A stretch of 64,000 bases of DNA. It comes from Euonymus europaeus. Its lineage: Eukaryota > Streptophyta > Magnoliopsida > Celastrales > Celastraceae. Made by a program: the position numbers and the translations under genes. Numbering within the stretch: the stretch's first letter is position 1; the number at the start of each line of letters is the position of its first letter. Of the stretch, positions 12,251 through 24,429 are shown one piece after another. A model generated the notes under the pieces. It did no database searches, had not been told where the DNA came from, and worked only from the letters and a program-made list of their open reading frames with translations. The stretch is taken from the NCBI GenBank assembly GCA_963580455.1, contig OY756958.1:13280501-13344500 (forward strand). Direction: 5' to 3'.

Positions 12251-15200
12251 AGCTTAAACTCGTAAAATTTGACTTAGGAGAACAATAAAAAGTTAACACC
12301 GAACAACATTAATGGTCCGAAGTTGCTCAACTCCTTCTATGGAGGAGCTTAAAACTATTTTATCCATTTGAAATACAAAGTTGGGGTTTTGGCATCGAAA
12401 TAATCTAGGAAGCATATACTCGTAAAATTTGACATAGAAGAACAATAAAAAGTGTACAACGAGAAACTTTGATGATCCGAAGTTGCTCAACTCTCTCTAT
12501 GGAGGAGCTTTTAACGTTTTTGTCCATTTCTCTCAGAAAGTTGTTGTTTTGGCATCGAAATAATCTAGGAAGCTTATATTCGTAATATTTGACATAGAAG
12601 AACAATAAAAAGTGTACACCGAGCAACTTTGATAGTCCGAAGTTGCTCAACTCACTCTATGGAGGAGCTTTAAACTGTTTTGTCTATTTGTGATAGAAAG
12701 TTGTTGTTTTGCCATCAAAATAATCTACGAAGCTTATACTCGTAAAATTTGACATAGAAGAACAATAAAAAGTGTACACCGAGCAACTTTGATGATCCGA
12801 AGTTGCTCAACTCTCTCTCTATGGAGTAGCTTTTAATGATTTTGTCGATTTGTCATAGATAGTTGGTGTTTTGGCATCGAAATAATCTAGAAAGCTTAAC
12901 TCGTAAAATTTTACTTTGGAGAGCAAGAAAAAGTTTAGACAGAACAACATTGAAGGTACGAAGTTGCTCAACTCCTTCTATGGAGGTGCTTTTAACGGTG
13001 TTGTCCATTTGAAATAGAAAATTGGAGTTTTGGCATCGAAATAATCTAGGAAGCTTATACTCGTAAAATTTGAGATAGAACAACAATAAAAAGTGTATAC
13101 CGAGAAACTTTGATGGTCCGAAGTTGCTCAACTCACTCTATGGAGGTGCTTTAAACGGTTTCGTCCATTTGTCATAGAAAGCTGGGGTTTTGGCATCGAA
13201 ATAATCTAGGAAGCTTATACTCGTAAAATTTGACATAGAAGAACAATAAAAAGTGTACACCGAGCAACTTTGATGGTCCGAAGTTGCTCAACTCACTCTA
13301 TGGAGGAGCTTTAAACTGTTTTATCCATTTGTCATAGAAAGTTGTTGTTTTGCCATCAAAATAAATCTACAAAGCTTATACTCGTAAAATGTGACATAGA
13401 AGAACAATAAAAAGTGTACACCGAGCAACTTTGATAGTCCGAAGTTGCTCAAATCACTCTATGGTGGAGCTTTAAACTGTTTTGTCCATTTGTCATAGAA
13501 AGTTGTTGTTTTGCCATCAAAATAATCTATGAAGCTTATACTCGTAAAATTTGACATAGAAGAACAATAAAAAGTGTACACCGAGCAACTTTTGATGGTC
13601 TGAAGTTTCTCAACTCTCTCTATGGAGTAGCTTTTAACGGTTTTGTGCATTTGTCTAATAAATTTGGTGTTTTGGCATCGAAATAATCTTGGAAGCTTAT
13701 ACTCGTAAAATTTGACATAGAAGAACAATAAAAAGTGTACACCGAGCAACTTTGATAGTCTGAAGTTGCTCAACTCACTCTATGGAGGTGCTTTAAACGG
13801 TTTCGTCCATTTGTCATAGAAAGTTTGGGTTTTGGCATCGAAATAATCTAAGAAGCTTCTACTCGTAAAATTTGACATAGAAGAACAATAAAAAGGGTAC
13901 ACCGAACAACTTTGATCGTCCGAAGTTGCTCAACTCACTCTATGTAGGAGCTTTAAACTGTTTTGTCCATTTGTGATAGAAAGTTGGGGTTTTGCCATCA
14001 AAATAATCTACGAAGCTTATACTCGTAAAATTTGACATAGAAGAACAATAAAAAGTGTACACCGAGCATTTTTGATGATACGAAGTTGCTCAACTCTCTC
14101 TATAGAGTAGCTTTTAACGATTTTGTCGATTTGTCATAGATAGTTGGTGTTTTGGCATCGAAAAAATCTAGGAAGCTTAACTCGTAAAATTTGACTTAGG
14201 AGAACAAAAAAAAGTTTATACGGAACAACATTGACGGTCCGAAGTTGCTCAACTCACTCAATAGAGGAGCTTTAAACGGTTTCGTCCATTTGTCATAGAA
14301 AGTTGGGGATTTGGCATCGAAATAATCTAGGAAGCTTATACTCGTAAAATTTGACATAGAAGAACAATAAAAAGTGTACACCGAGCAACTTTGAGGATCC
14401 GAAGTTGCTCAACTCACTGTATGGAGGAGCTTTAAACTGTTTCATCCATTTGTCATAGATAGTTGTTGTTTTGCCATCACAATAATCTACAAGGCTTATA
14501 CTCGTAAAATGTGACATAGAAGAACAATAAAAAGTGTACACCGATCAACTTTGATAGTCCGAAGTTGCTCAACTCACTCTATGGTGGAGCTTTAAACGTT
14601 TTCGTCCATTTGTCATAGAAAGTTTGGGTTTTGGCATCGAAATAATCTAAGAAGCTTATACTCGTAAAATTTGACATAGAAGAACAATAAAAAGTGTACA
14701 CCGAGCAACTTTGATGGTCTTAAGTTGCTCAACTCTCTCTATGGAGTAGCTTTTAACGGTTTTGTGCATTTGTCTAATAAATTTGGTGTTTTGGCATCGA
14801 AATAATCTAGGAAGCTTATAATCGTAAAATTTGACATAGAAGAAAAATGAAAAGTGTAGACCGAGCAACTTTGATGGTCCGAAGTTGCTCAACTCACTCT
14901 ATGGAGGAGTTTTAAACTGTTTTGTCCATTTTTCATAGAAAGTTGTTGTTTTGCCATCAAAAAAATCCACAAAGCTTATACTCGTAAAATGTGACATAAA
15001 AGAACAATAAAAAGTGTACACCGAGCAACTTTGATGGTCCGATGTTGCTCAACTCACTCTGTGGAGGAGCTTTAAAGTGTTTTGTCCATTTGTCATAGAA
15101 AATTGTTGTTTTGCCATCAAAATAATCTACAAAGCATATACTCATAAAATGTGACATAGAAAAACAATAAAAAGTGTACACCGAGCAACTTTGATGATCC

Positions 15201-16292
15201 GAAGTTGCTCAACTCTCTCTATGGAGGAGCTTTTAAAGTTTTTGTCCATCTCTCTTAGAAATTTGGGGTTTTGGCATCGAAATAATCTAGGAAGCTTATA
15301 CTCGTAAAATTTTACATAGAAGATCAATAAAAAGTGTACACCGAGCAACTTTGATGGTCCGAAGTTGCTCAACTTTTTCTATAGAGTAGTTTTTAACGGT
15401 TTTGTCGATTTGTCATAGATAGTTGGTGTTTTGGCATCAAAAAAATCTAGGAAGCCTAAACTCGTAAAATTGGACTTAGGAGAACAATAAAAAGTTTACA
15501 CTGAACAACATTAATGCTCCGAAGTTGCTCAACTCCTTCTATGGAGGAGCTTTAAACTTTTTTGTCCATTTGAAATAGAAAGTTCGGGTTTTGGCATCGA
15601 AATAATCTACGAAGCATATACCCGTAAAATTTGACATAGAAGAACAATAAAAAGTGTACACCGAGAAACATTAATGGTCCGAAGTTGCTCAACTCTCTCA
15701 ATAGAGGAGCTTTTAACGTTTTTGTCCATTCTCTTAGAGAGTTGGTGTTTTGGCATCGAAATAATCTAGGAAGCTTATATTCGTAATATTTGACATAGAA
15801 GAACAATAAAAAGTGTACACCAAGCAACTTTGATGGTCCGAAGTTGCTCAACTCACTCTATGGAGGAGCTTTAAATTGTTTTGTCCATTTGTCATAGAAA
15901 GTTGTTGTTTTGCCATCAAAATAATCTACGAAGCTTATACTCGTAAAATTTGACATAGAAGAACAATAAAAAATATACACCGAGCAACTATGATGGTCCG
16001 AAGTTGCTCAACTCTCTCTATGGAGTCGCTTAAAACGATTTTGTCGATTTGTCATAGATAGTTGGTGTTTTGGCATCGAAATAATCTAGGAACCTTATAT
16101 TCATAATATTTGACATAGAAGAACAATAAAAAGTGTACACCGAGCAACTTTGATAGTCCGAAGTTGCTCAACTCCTTCTATGGAGGAGCTTTTAACGGTG
16201 TTGTCCATTTGAAATAGAAAGTTGGGGTTTTGGCATCGAAATAATCTAGGAAGCTTATACTCGTAAAATTTGACATAGAAGAACAATAAAAA

Positions 16293-16452
16293 GTGTACAC
16301 CGAGCAACTTTGATGGTCCGAAGTTGCTCAACTCACTCCATGGAGGAGCATTAAACGGTTTCATCCATTTGTCATAGAAAGTTGGGGTTTTGGCATCGAA
16401 ATAATCTAGGAAGCTTATACTCGTAAAATTTGACATAGAAGAACAATAAAAA
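16293..16452 (+). repeat. Reference satellite monomer (160 bp)
   Basis: A clean monomer from one GTGTACAC to the next (16,453). In order it has: GTGTACAC palindrome (monomer positions 1-8), left dyad arm (10-18), spacer (19-28), right arm (29-37), 'ctatggaggagc', 'gtccatttgtcatagaaag', 'ttttggcatcgaaataatc', HindIII site AAGCTT, 'actcgtaaaatttgac' and an A-rich end. The length of 160 bp lies in the 150-180 bp range common for plant satellites, including centromeric ones (established knowledge). Confidence 0.95.
16302..16329. other. 9-bp perfect dyad in satellite monomer (representative)
   Basis: GAGCAACTT (16,302-16,310) and AAGTTGCTC (16,321-16,329) are exact reverse complements separated by 10 nt. 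The dyad recurs in most canonical monomers of all blocks. In the 'gaacaacat' and 'gagaaacat' monomer classes the left arm has two mismatches while the right arm stays intact. The 8-bp palindrome GTGTACAC lies one base upstream. It could be a protein-binding site or a hairpin; which of these is not shown by sequence. Confidence 0.85.
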
Positions 16453-17756
16453 GTGTACACCGAGCAACTTTGATGGTCCGAAGTTTCTCTACTCACTCTA
16501 TGGAGGAGCTTTAAACTGTTTTGTCCATTTGTGATAGAAAGTTGTTGTTTTTCCATGAAAATAATCTACGTAGCTTATACTCGTAAAATTTGACATAGAA
16601 GAACAATAAAAAGTGTACACCGAGCAACTTTGATGATCCGAAGTTGCTCAACTCTCTATATGGAGTACCTTTTAACGATTTTCTCGATTCGTCATAGATA
16701 GTTGGTGTTTTGGCATCGAAATAATCTAGAAATTTTAAATCGTAAAATTTTACTTAGGAGAACAAGAAAAAGTTTATACGGAACAACATTGAAGTTACAA
16801 AGTTGCTCAACTCCATCTATGGAGGAGCTTTTAACGGTGTTGTCCATTCGAAATAGAAAATTGGAGTTTTGGCATAAAATAATTTGGGAAGCCTATACTC
16901 GTAAAATTTGACATAGAAGAACAATAAAAAGTGTATACCGAGCAACTTTGATGGTCCGAAGTTGCTCAACTCACTCTATGGAGGAGCTTTAAACGGTTTC
17001 GTCCATTTGTCATAGAAAGTTGGGGTTTTGGCATCGAAATAATCTAGGAAGCTTATACTCGTAAAATTTGACATAGAAGAACAATAAAAAGTGTACACCG
17101 AGCAACTTTGATGGTCCGAAGTTCCTCAACTCACTCTATGGAGGAGCTTTAAACTGTTTTATCCATTTGTCATAGAAAGTTGTTGTTTTGCCATAAAAAT
17201 ATTCTACAAAGCTTATACTCGTAAAATGTGACATAGAAGAACAATAAAAATTGTACACCGAGCAACTTTGATTGTCCGAAGTTGCTCAACTCACTCTATG
17301 GTGGAGCTTTAAACTGTTTTGTCCATTTGTCATAGAAAGTTGTTGTTTTGCCATCAAAATAATCTTTGAAGCTTATACTCGTAAAATTTGACATAGAAGA
17401 ACAATAAAAAGTGTACACCGAGAAACTTTGATGGTTTGAAGTGGCTCAACTCTCTCTATGGAGTAGCTTTTAACGGTTTTGTGCATTTGTCTAATAAATT
17501 TGGTGTTTTGGCATCGAAATAATCTTGGAAGCTTATACTCGTAAAATTGGACATAGAAGAACAATAAAAAGTGTACACCGAGCAACTTTGATAGTCCGAA
17601 GTTTCTCAACTCACTCTATGGAGGTGTTTTAAACGGTTTCGTCCATTTGTCATAGAAAGTTTGGGTTTTGGCATCGAAATAATCTAAGAAGCTTCTACTC
17701 GTAAAATTTGACATAGAAGAACAATAAAAAAGGTACACCGAATAACTTTGATGGTC

Positions 17757-17761
17757 AGAAG
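17757..17761 (+). repeat. Target-site duplication AGAAG, left
   Basis: AGAAG directly before the TGATGAG start of the inserted LTR. It is repeated exactly at 19,186-19,190 after the CA end. Removing the insert and one AGAAG restores an in-phase satellite monomer. Confidence 0.9.
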
Positions 17762-19185
17762 TGATGAGTCCATATTTTCTTAATATATTTCGCTTGAAAT
17801 GCTTTGATGTTATATCATTGTGTGTCTATTTTACCTCTCAATTATTCTATATGTGTTTTTGTAGGGGTTTTGACAAACAATGTGGATTTGGGCTTAAAAC
17901 TTCAGTTTTGATATACTTACATTTGACTAGCCATTGCGGGAGCTGTGAAACTCCGATTTCATTGATTCTAGTGGCATTGGAAACTAGACATCTCAAGCTT
18001 CGCGTAGATATCAAGAGTAGAAATATTGGACCACGATTGAAGAATCTGTGAGCACGCAAAGTCTGCTGTGAAATGAAATAAAGTGCAGAGTTGTAATTGA
18101 ATTCCATGACTTTTAGGCCCATTGAAAGAGCCACATGAAGCCAGCATTTTTCAGCCCATATCTAGGGGCAATTTTGTCATTGACTTAGGTTATGTGTTAA
18201 CCTAAAATACAAAGAGGCAAAGGAAGAAAAGAGGGACGGCAGCTGAGGAGAAAAAAAAGGAGAAAGGAGGCAGCAGCTTTTGAAGTTCCTGGACTCATTT
18301 ACAGCAAGAAGGAGAAGGGAGAAGAAGGCTGGTCCATCATCTCCACATCTCTCTTGAGGGTGTATCAATGTTTTACCCATCCCACTCTCTTGTTTTTATT
18401 TCTATGTTTAGCTAAATCTTTATCCAAGACTAGGAGGATGCCTTGATCTTGTTTTGCCATGTATTGGATTATGGATTTATGAATGGTTGGATATAATTAC
18501 AAATTCTGGATTTCTATGTTCATTGAGTTCTTGTGTGATTTCTTATGATTGACAACCATTGAAATTACTCATGAATTATTTGATGAAGCCATATAGACAA
18601 TAAGATGTCATATGGTTTAAAGCTTCTTCAAATCTTGAATTGCGAATTTACAGGATTCTTTAATTAGATCATGTGTTCGTATGATTCCTATTTCCAAAGA
18701 ACTTCATGAATTCCTTGTGTTTAATTTATGCCAATAAGATGGATAGATTGCATATAGGAACATCCGACCTACACCAATAAGATGGGTAGTAATCGAGTTT
18801 AGGGAAATTCGACTTAAGTGCGCTAAAACCGACTTGGGTACTGGATTTTTGTAATTGATTTGTCATTTATTTATTTGGTTCCAAAAACATGGTTAAAACG
18901 GATTAACGGTGGAATCCGAAGTCTTGGTATTTCTCAATTGTTAACAACACACGAAAATTCATAAAAATATCTTTTAATTGTTTTCTTAATTTTTCTAATT
19001 TGAATCACTCAATCTCCAATTGTGTGGAATTTTAATTTACTTGTCACGTGTTTGGTTGGAATTTTAATTACAGTCTCTTGGGAGCAAACCTGTACTTGCA
19101 TATCTATACTATCATCGATCTGTGCGCTTGCAAGATAAATTTGTGCAAGTTCGACTTATTTTATAGGTTGAATTTGTGACGAACA
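17762..19185. mobile_element. Solo LTR, 1,424 bp, family not assigned
   Basis: Non-satellite sequence that starts TGATGAGTCC, ends GACGAACA (TG...CA) and is flanked by the 5-bp duplication AGAAG. This is the hallmark of an LTR left after LTR-LTR recombination. No coding domain, PBS or polypurine tract lies inside, and the length fits Ty3/gypsy Tat or Athila LTRs (inference; the family cannot be fixed here). It is unrelated by eye to the LTR at 40,614-42,765. Both termini are intact, so the transcription strand is not determined. Small ORFs at 17,761-18,051, 17,847-18,134 and 18,177-18,380 have no recognisable domain and are not called genes. Confidence 0.85.
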
Positions 19186-19190
19186 AGAAG
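19186..19190 (+). repeat. Target-site duplication AGAAG, right
   Basis: Exact copy of 17,757-17,761. The satellite resumes in phase with 'ttgctcaactcac'. Confidence 0.9.
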
Positions 19191-20699
19191 TTGCTCAACT
19201 CACTCTATGTAGGAGCTTTAAACTGTTTTGTCCATTTGTCATAGAAAGTTGTTGTTTAGCCATCAAAATAATCTCCAAAGCTTATACTCGTAAAATGTGA
19301 CATAGAAGAACAATAAAAAGTGTACACAGAGCAACTTTGATAGTCCGAAGTTGCTCAACTCACTCTATGGTGGAGCTTTATACGGTTTCGTCCATTTGTC
19401 ATAGAAAGTTTGGGTTTTGGCATCGAAATAATCTAAGAAGCTTATACCCGTAAAATTTGGCATAGAGGAACAATAAAAAGTGTACACCGAGCAACTTTGA
19501 TGGTCTTATGTTGCTCAACTCTCTCTATGGAGTAGCTTTTAACGGTTTTGTGCATTTGTCTAATAAATTTGGTGTTTTGGCATTGAAATAATCTAGGAAG
19601 CTTTCACTCGTAAAATTTGACATAGAAGAATAATAAAAAGTGTACACCGAGCAACTTTGATGGTCCGAAGTTGCTTAACTCACTCTATGGAGGAGCTTTA
19701 AACTGTTTTGTCCATTTGTCATAGAAAGTTGTTGTTTTGCCATAAAAACAATCTACAAAGCTTATACTCGTAAAATGTGACATAAAAGAACAATAAAAAA
19801 TGTACACCGAGCAACTTTGATGGTCCGAAGTTGCTCAACTCACTCTGTGGAGGAGCTTTAAACTGTTTTGTCCATTTGTCATAGAAAGTTGTTGTTTTGC
19901 CATCAAAATAATCTACAAAGCTTATACTCATAAAATGTGACATAGAAAAACAATAAAAAGTGTACACTGAGCAACTTTGATGATCCGAAGTTACTCAACT
20001 CTGTCTATGGAGGAGCGTTTAAAGTTTTTGTCCATCCCTCTTAGAAATTTGGGGTTTTGGCATCGAAAAAATCTTGGAAGCCTAAACTCGTAAAATTGGA
20101 CCTAGGAGAACAATAAAAAGTTTACACCGAACAACATTAATGCTCCGAAGTTGCTCAACTACTTCTATGGAGGAGCTTTAAACTGTTTTGTCTATTTGAA
20201 ATAGAAAGTTGGGGTTTTGGCATCGAAATAATCAAGGAAGCATATACCCGTAAAATTTGACATAGAAGAACAATAAAAAGTGTACACCGAGAAACATTAA
20301 TGGTCCGAAGTTGCTCAATTCTCTCAATAGAGGAGCTTTTAACGTTTTTGTCCATTTCTCTTTGAAAATTGGTGTTTTGGCATCGAAATAATCTAGGAAG
20401 CTTATATTCGTAATATTTGACATAGAAGAACAATAAAAAGTGTACACCGAGCAACTTTGATAGTCCGAAATTGCTCAACTCACTCTATGGAGGAGCTTTA
20501 AACTGTTTTGTCCAATTGTCATAGAAAGTTGTTGTTTTGCCATCAAAATAATCTACGAAGCTTATACTCGTAAAATTTGACATAGAAGAACAATAAAAAG
20601 TGTATACCGAGCAACTATGATGGTCCGAAGTTTCTCAACTCTCTCTATGGAGTAGTTTTTAATGTTTTTGTCGATTTGTCATAGATAGTTGGTGTTTTG

Positions 20700-23650
20700 G
20701 CATCGAAATAATCTAGGAAGCTTATATTCGTAATATTTGACATAGAAGAACAATAAAAAGTGTACACCGAGCAACTTTGATAGTCCGAAGTTGCTCAACT
20801 CACTCTATGGAGGAGCTTTTAACGGTGTTGTCCATTTGAAATAGAAAGTTGGGGTTTTGTCATCGAAATAATTTAGGAAGCTTATACTCGTAAAATGTGA
20901 CATAGAAGAACAATAAAAAGTGTACAACGAGAAACATTGATGGTCCGAAGTTGCTCAACTCACTCTATGGAGGAGCTTTAAACTGTTTTGTCCATTTTTC
21001 ATAGAAAGCTGTTGTTTTGCCATCAAAACAATCTACAAAGCTTTTACTCGTAAAATGTAACATAGAAGAACAATAAAAAGTGTACACCGAGCAACTTAGA
21101 TGGTCCGAAGTTGCTCTACTCACTCTATGCAGGAGCTTTAAACTGTTTTGTCCATTTGTCATAGAAACTTGTTGTTTTGCTATCAAAACAATCTACAAAG
21201 CTTATACTCATAAAATGTGACATAGAAGAACAATAAAAAGTGTACACCGAGCAAATTTGATGAGCCGAAGTTGCTCAGCTCATTTTGTGGGGGAGCTTTA
21301 AATTGTTTTGTTCGTTTGTCATAGAAAGTTGTTGTTTTGCCATCAAAATAATCTACAAAGCTTATACTAATAAAATGTGACATAGAAGAACAATAAAAAG
21401 TGTACACCGAGCAACTTTGTTGATCTGAAGTTGCTCAACTCTCTCTATGGAGGAGCTTTTAAAGTTTTTGTCCATTTCTCTTAGAAATATGGGGTTTTGG
21501 CATCGAAATAGTCTAGGAAGCTTATACTCGTAAAATTTGACATAGAAGAACAATAAAAAGTGTACACCGAGCAACTATGATGGTCCGAAGTTGCTCAACT
21601 CTCTCTATGGAGTAGCTTTCAACGATTTTGTTGATTTGTCATAAAGAGTTGGTGTTTTGGCATCGAAATAATCTAGGAAACTTAAACTCGTAAAATTTTA
21701 CTTAGGAGAACAAGAAAAAGTTTACACGGAACAACATTGATGGTCCGAAGCTGCTCAACTCATTCTATGGAGGAGCTTTCAACGGTTTGTCCATTTGAAA
21801 TAGAAAGTTGGGGTTTTGGCATCGAAATAATCTAGGAAGCATATACTCGTAAAATTTGACATAGAAGAACAATAAAAAGTGTACACGGAGAAACATTAAT
21901 GGTCCGAAGTTGTTCAACTCTCTCAATAGAGGAGCTTTTAACGTTTTTGTCCATTCTCTTAGAGAGTTGGTGTTTTGGCATCGAAATAATCTAGGAAGCT
22001 TATATTCGTAATATTTGACATAGAAGAACAATAAAAAGTGTACACCAAGCAACTTTGATGGTCCGAAGTTGCTCAACTCACTCTATGGAGGAGCTTTAAA
22101 CTGTTTTGTCCATTTGTCATAGAAAGTTGTTGTTTTGCCATCAAAATAATCTACGAAGCTTATACTCGTAAAATTTGACATAGAAGAACAATAAAAAGTG
22201 TACACCGAGAAACATTAATGGTCCGAAGTTGCTCAACTCTCTCTATAGAGGAACTTTCAACGTTTTTGTCCATTTCTCTTAGAAAGTTGGGGTTTTCGCA
22301 TCGAAATAATCTAGGAAGCTTATATTCGTAATATTTGACATAGAAGAACAATAAAAAGTGTACACCGAGCAACTTTGATAGTCCGATGTTGCTCAACTTA
22401 CTCTATGGAAGAGCTTTTAACGATGTTGTCCATTTGAAATAGAAAGTTGGGGTTTTGGCATCGAAATAATCTAGGAAGCTTATACTCGTAAAATGTGACA
22501 CAGAAGAACAATAAAAAGTGTACACCGAGCAACTATGATGGTCCGAAGTTGCTCAACTCACTCTATGGAGGAGCTTTAAACTGTTTTGTCCATTTTTCAT
22601 AGAAGGTTGTTGTTTTGCCATCAAAACAATCTACAAAGCTTATACTCGTAAAATGTAACATAGAAGAACAATAAAAAGTGTACACCGAGCAACTTAGATG
22701 GTCTGAAGTTGCTCTACTCACTCTATGCAGGAGCTTTAAACTATTTTTTCCATTTGTCATAGAAACTTGTTGTTTTGCTATCAAAACAATCTACAAAGCT
22801 TATACTAATAAAATGTGACATAGAAGAACAATAAAAAGTGTACACCGAGCAAATTTGATGAGCCGAAGTTGCTCAGCTCATTTTGTAGGGGAGCTTTAAA
22901 TTGTTTTGTCCGTTTGTCATAGAAAGTTGTTGTTTTGCCATCCAAATAATCTACAAAGCTTATACTAATAAAATGTGACATAGAAGAATAATAAAAAGTG
23001 TACACCGAGCAACTTTGATGATCTGAAGTTGCTCAACTCTCTCTATGGAGGAGCTTTTAAAGTTTTTGTCCATTTCTCTTAGAAATTTGGGGTTTTCGCA
23101 TCGAAATTGTCTAGGAAGCTTATACTCGTAAAATTTGACATAGAAGAACAATAAAAAGTGTACACCAAGCAACTATGATGGTATGAAGTTGCTCAACTCT
23201 CTCTATGGAGTAGCTTTCAACGATTTTGTTGATTTGTCATAAAGAGTTGGTGTTTTGGCATCGAAATAATCTAGGAAGCTTAAACTCGTAAAATTTTACT
23301 TAGGAGAACAAGAAAAAGTTTACACGGAACAACATTGATAGTCCGAAGTTGCTCAACTCATTCTATGGAGGAGCTTTCAACGGTGTTGTCCATTTGAAAT
23401 AGAAAGTTGGGGTTTTGGCATCGAAATAATCTAGGAAGCATATACTCGTAAAATTTGACATAGAAGAACAATAAAAAGTGTACACCGAGAAACATTAATG
23501 GTACGAAGTTGCTCAACTCTCTCTATAGAGGAGCTTTTAACGTTTTTGTCCATTTCTCTTAGAAAGTTGGGGTTTTCGCATCGAAATAATCTAGGAAACT
23601 TATATTCGTAATATTTGACATAGAAGAACAATAAAAAGTGTACACCGAGC
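20700..23650 (+). repeat. 1,598-bp (10-monomer) duplication
   Basis: Equivalent points lie 1,598 bp apart: 20,965 and 22,563, and 21,362 and 22,960. Shared private variants include 'gatgagccgaagttgctcag' and 'tgttgatttgtcataaagag'. The first copy has a 2-bp loss in 'acggtttgtcc' near 21,782 where the second has 'acggtgttgtcc'. The edges are approximate because similarity fades gradually. Confidence 0.8.
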
Positions 23651-24429
23651 AACTTTGATAGTCCGATGTTGCTCAACTCACTCTATGGAAGAGCTTTTAA
23701 CGGTGTTGTCCATTTGAAATAGAAAGTTGGGGTTTTGGCATCGAAATATTCTAGGAAGCTTATACTCGTAAAATGTGACACAGAAGAACAATAAAAAGTG
23801 TACACCGAGCAACTATGATGGTCCGAAGTTGCTCAACTCTCTCTATGGAGTAGCTTTTAACGATTTTGTCGATTTGTCATAGATAGTTGGTGTTTTGGCA
23901 TCGAAATAATCTAGGAAGCTTAACTCGTAAAATTTTACTAAGGAAAACAGGAAAAAGTTTACACGGAACAACATTGATGGTCCGAAGTTGCTCAACTCCT
24001 TCTATGGAGGAGCTTTTAACGGTGTTGTCCATTTGAAATAGAAAGTTGGGGTTTTGGCATCGAAATAATCTAGGAAGCATATACTCGTAAAATTTGACAT
24101 AGAAGAACAATAAAAAGTGTACACCGAGCAAATTTGATGAGCCGAAGTTGCTCACCTCTCTCTATAGAGGAGCTTTTAACATTTTTGTCCATTTCTCTTA
24201 GAAAGTTGGCATTTTGGCATCGAAATAATCTAGGAAGCTTATATTCGTAATATTTGACATAGAAGAACAATAAAAAGTGTACACTGAGCAACTTTGATAG
24301 TCCAAAGTTGCTCAACTCACTCTATGGAGGAGCTTTTAACGGTGTTGTCCATTTGAAATAGAAAGTTGGGGTTTTGGCATCGAAATAATCTGGGAAGCTT
24401 ATACTCGTAAAATGTGACATAGAAGAACA

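Larger units (their letters stand above)
12241..17761 (+). repeat. 160-bp satellite, block A, distal sub-array
   Basis: Continues the satellite in the same orientation. New monomer classes begin here: one with 'aacaacatt' and 'ctccttctatgg', one with 'ttgttgttttgccatcaaaa', and one with 'gagtagcttttaacgattttgtcg'. Their order is irregular and no strong HOR is visible. The block ends in the middle of a dyad at the AGAAG target site of the solo LTR. No gene is visible. Confidence 0.95.

Noticed and set aside
16101..16556. 151-codon minus-strand ORF and about 100 similar ORFs of 60-145 codons throughout the satellite
   Set aside because: All are frame-shifted reads of the same 160-bp monomer. 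The three peptide types (MSNFG..., MYTFYCSS..., M.AK.Q.S.TNG...) are the three minus frames. There is no start context, no domain, and lengths follow monomer number.
1..17756. CRISPR-like regular repeats
   Set aside because: Repeats are contiguous 160-bp satellite monomers without unique spacers, in a plant context.
17847..18380. Small ORFs in the solo LTR (minus 17,847-18,134 and 18,177-18,380; plus 17,761-18,051)
   Set aside because: Overlap on both strands, lack domains, and the first plus frame starts in the target-site region. LTRs are normally non-coding.
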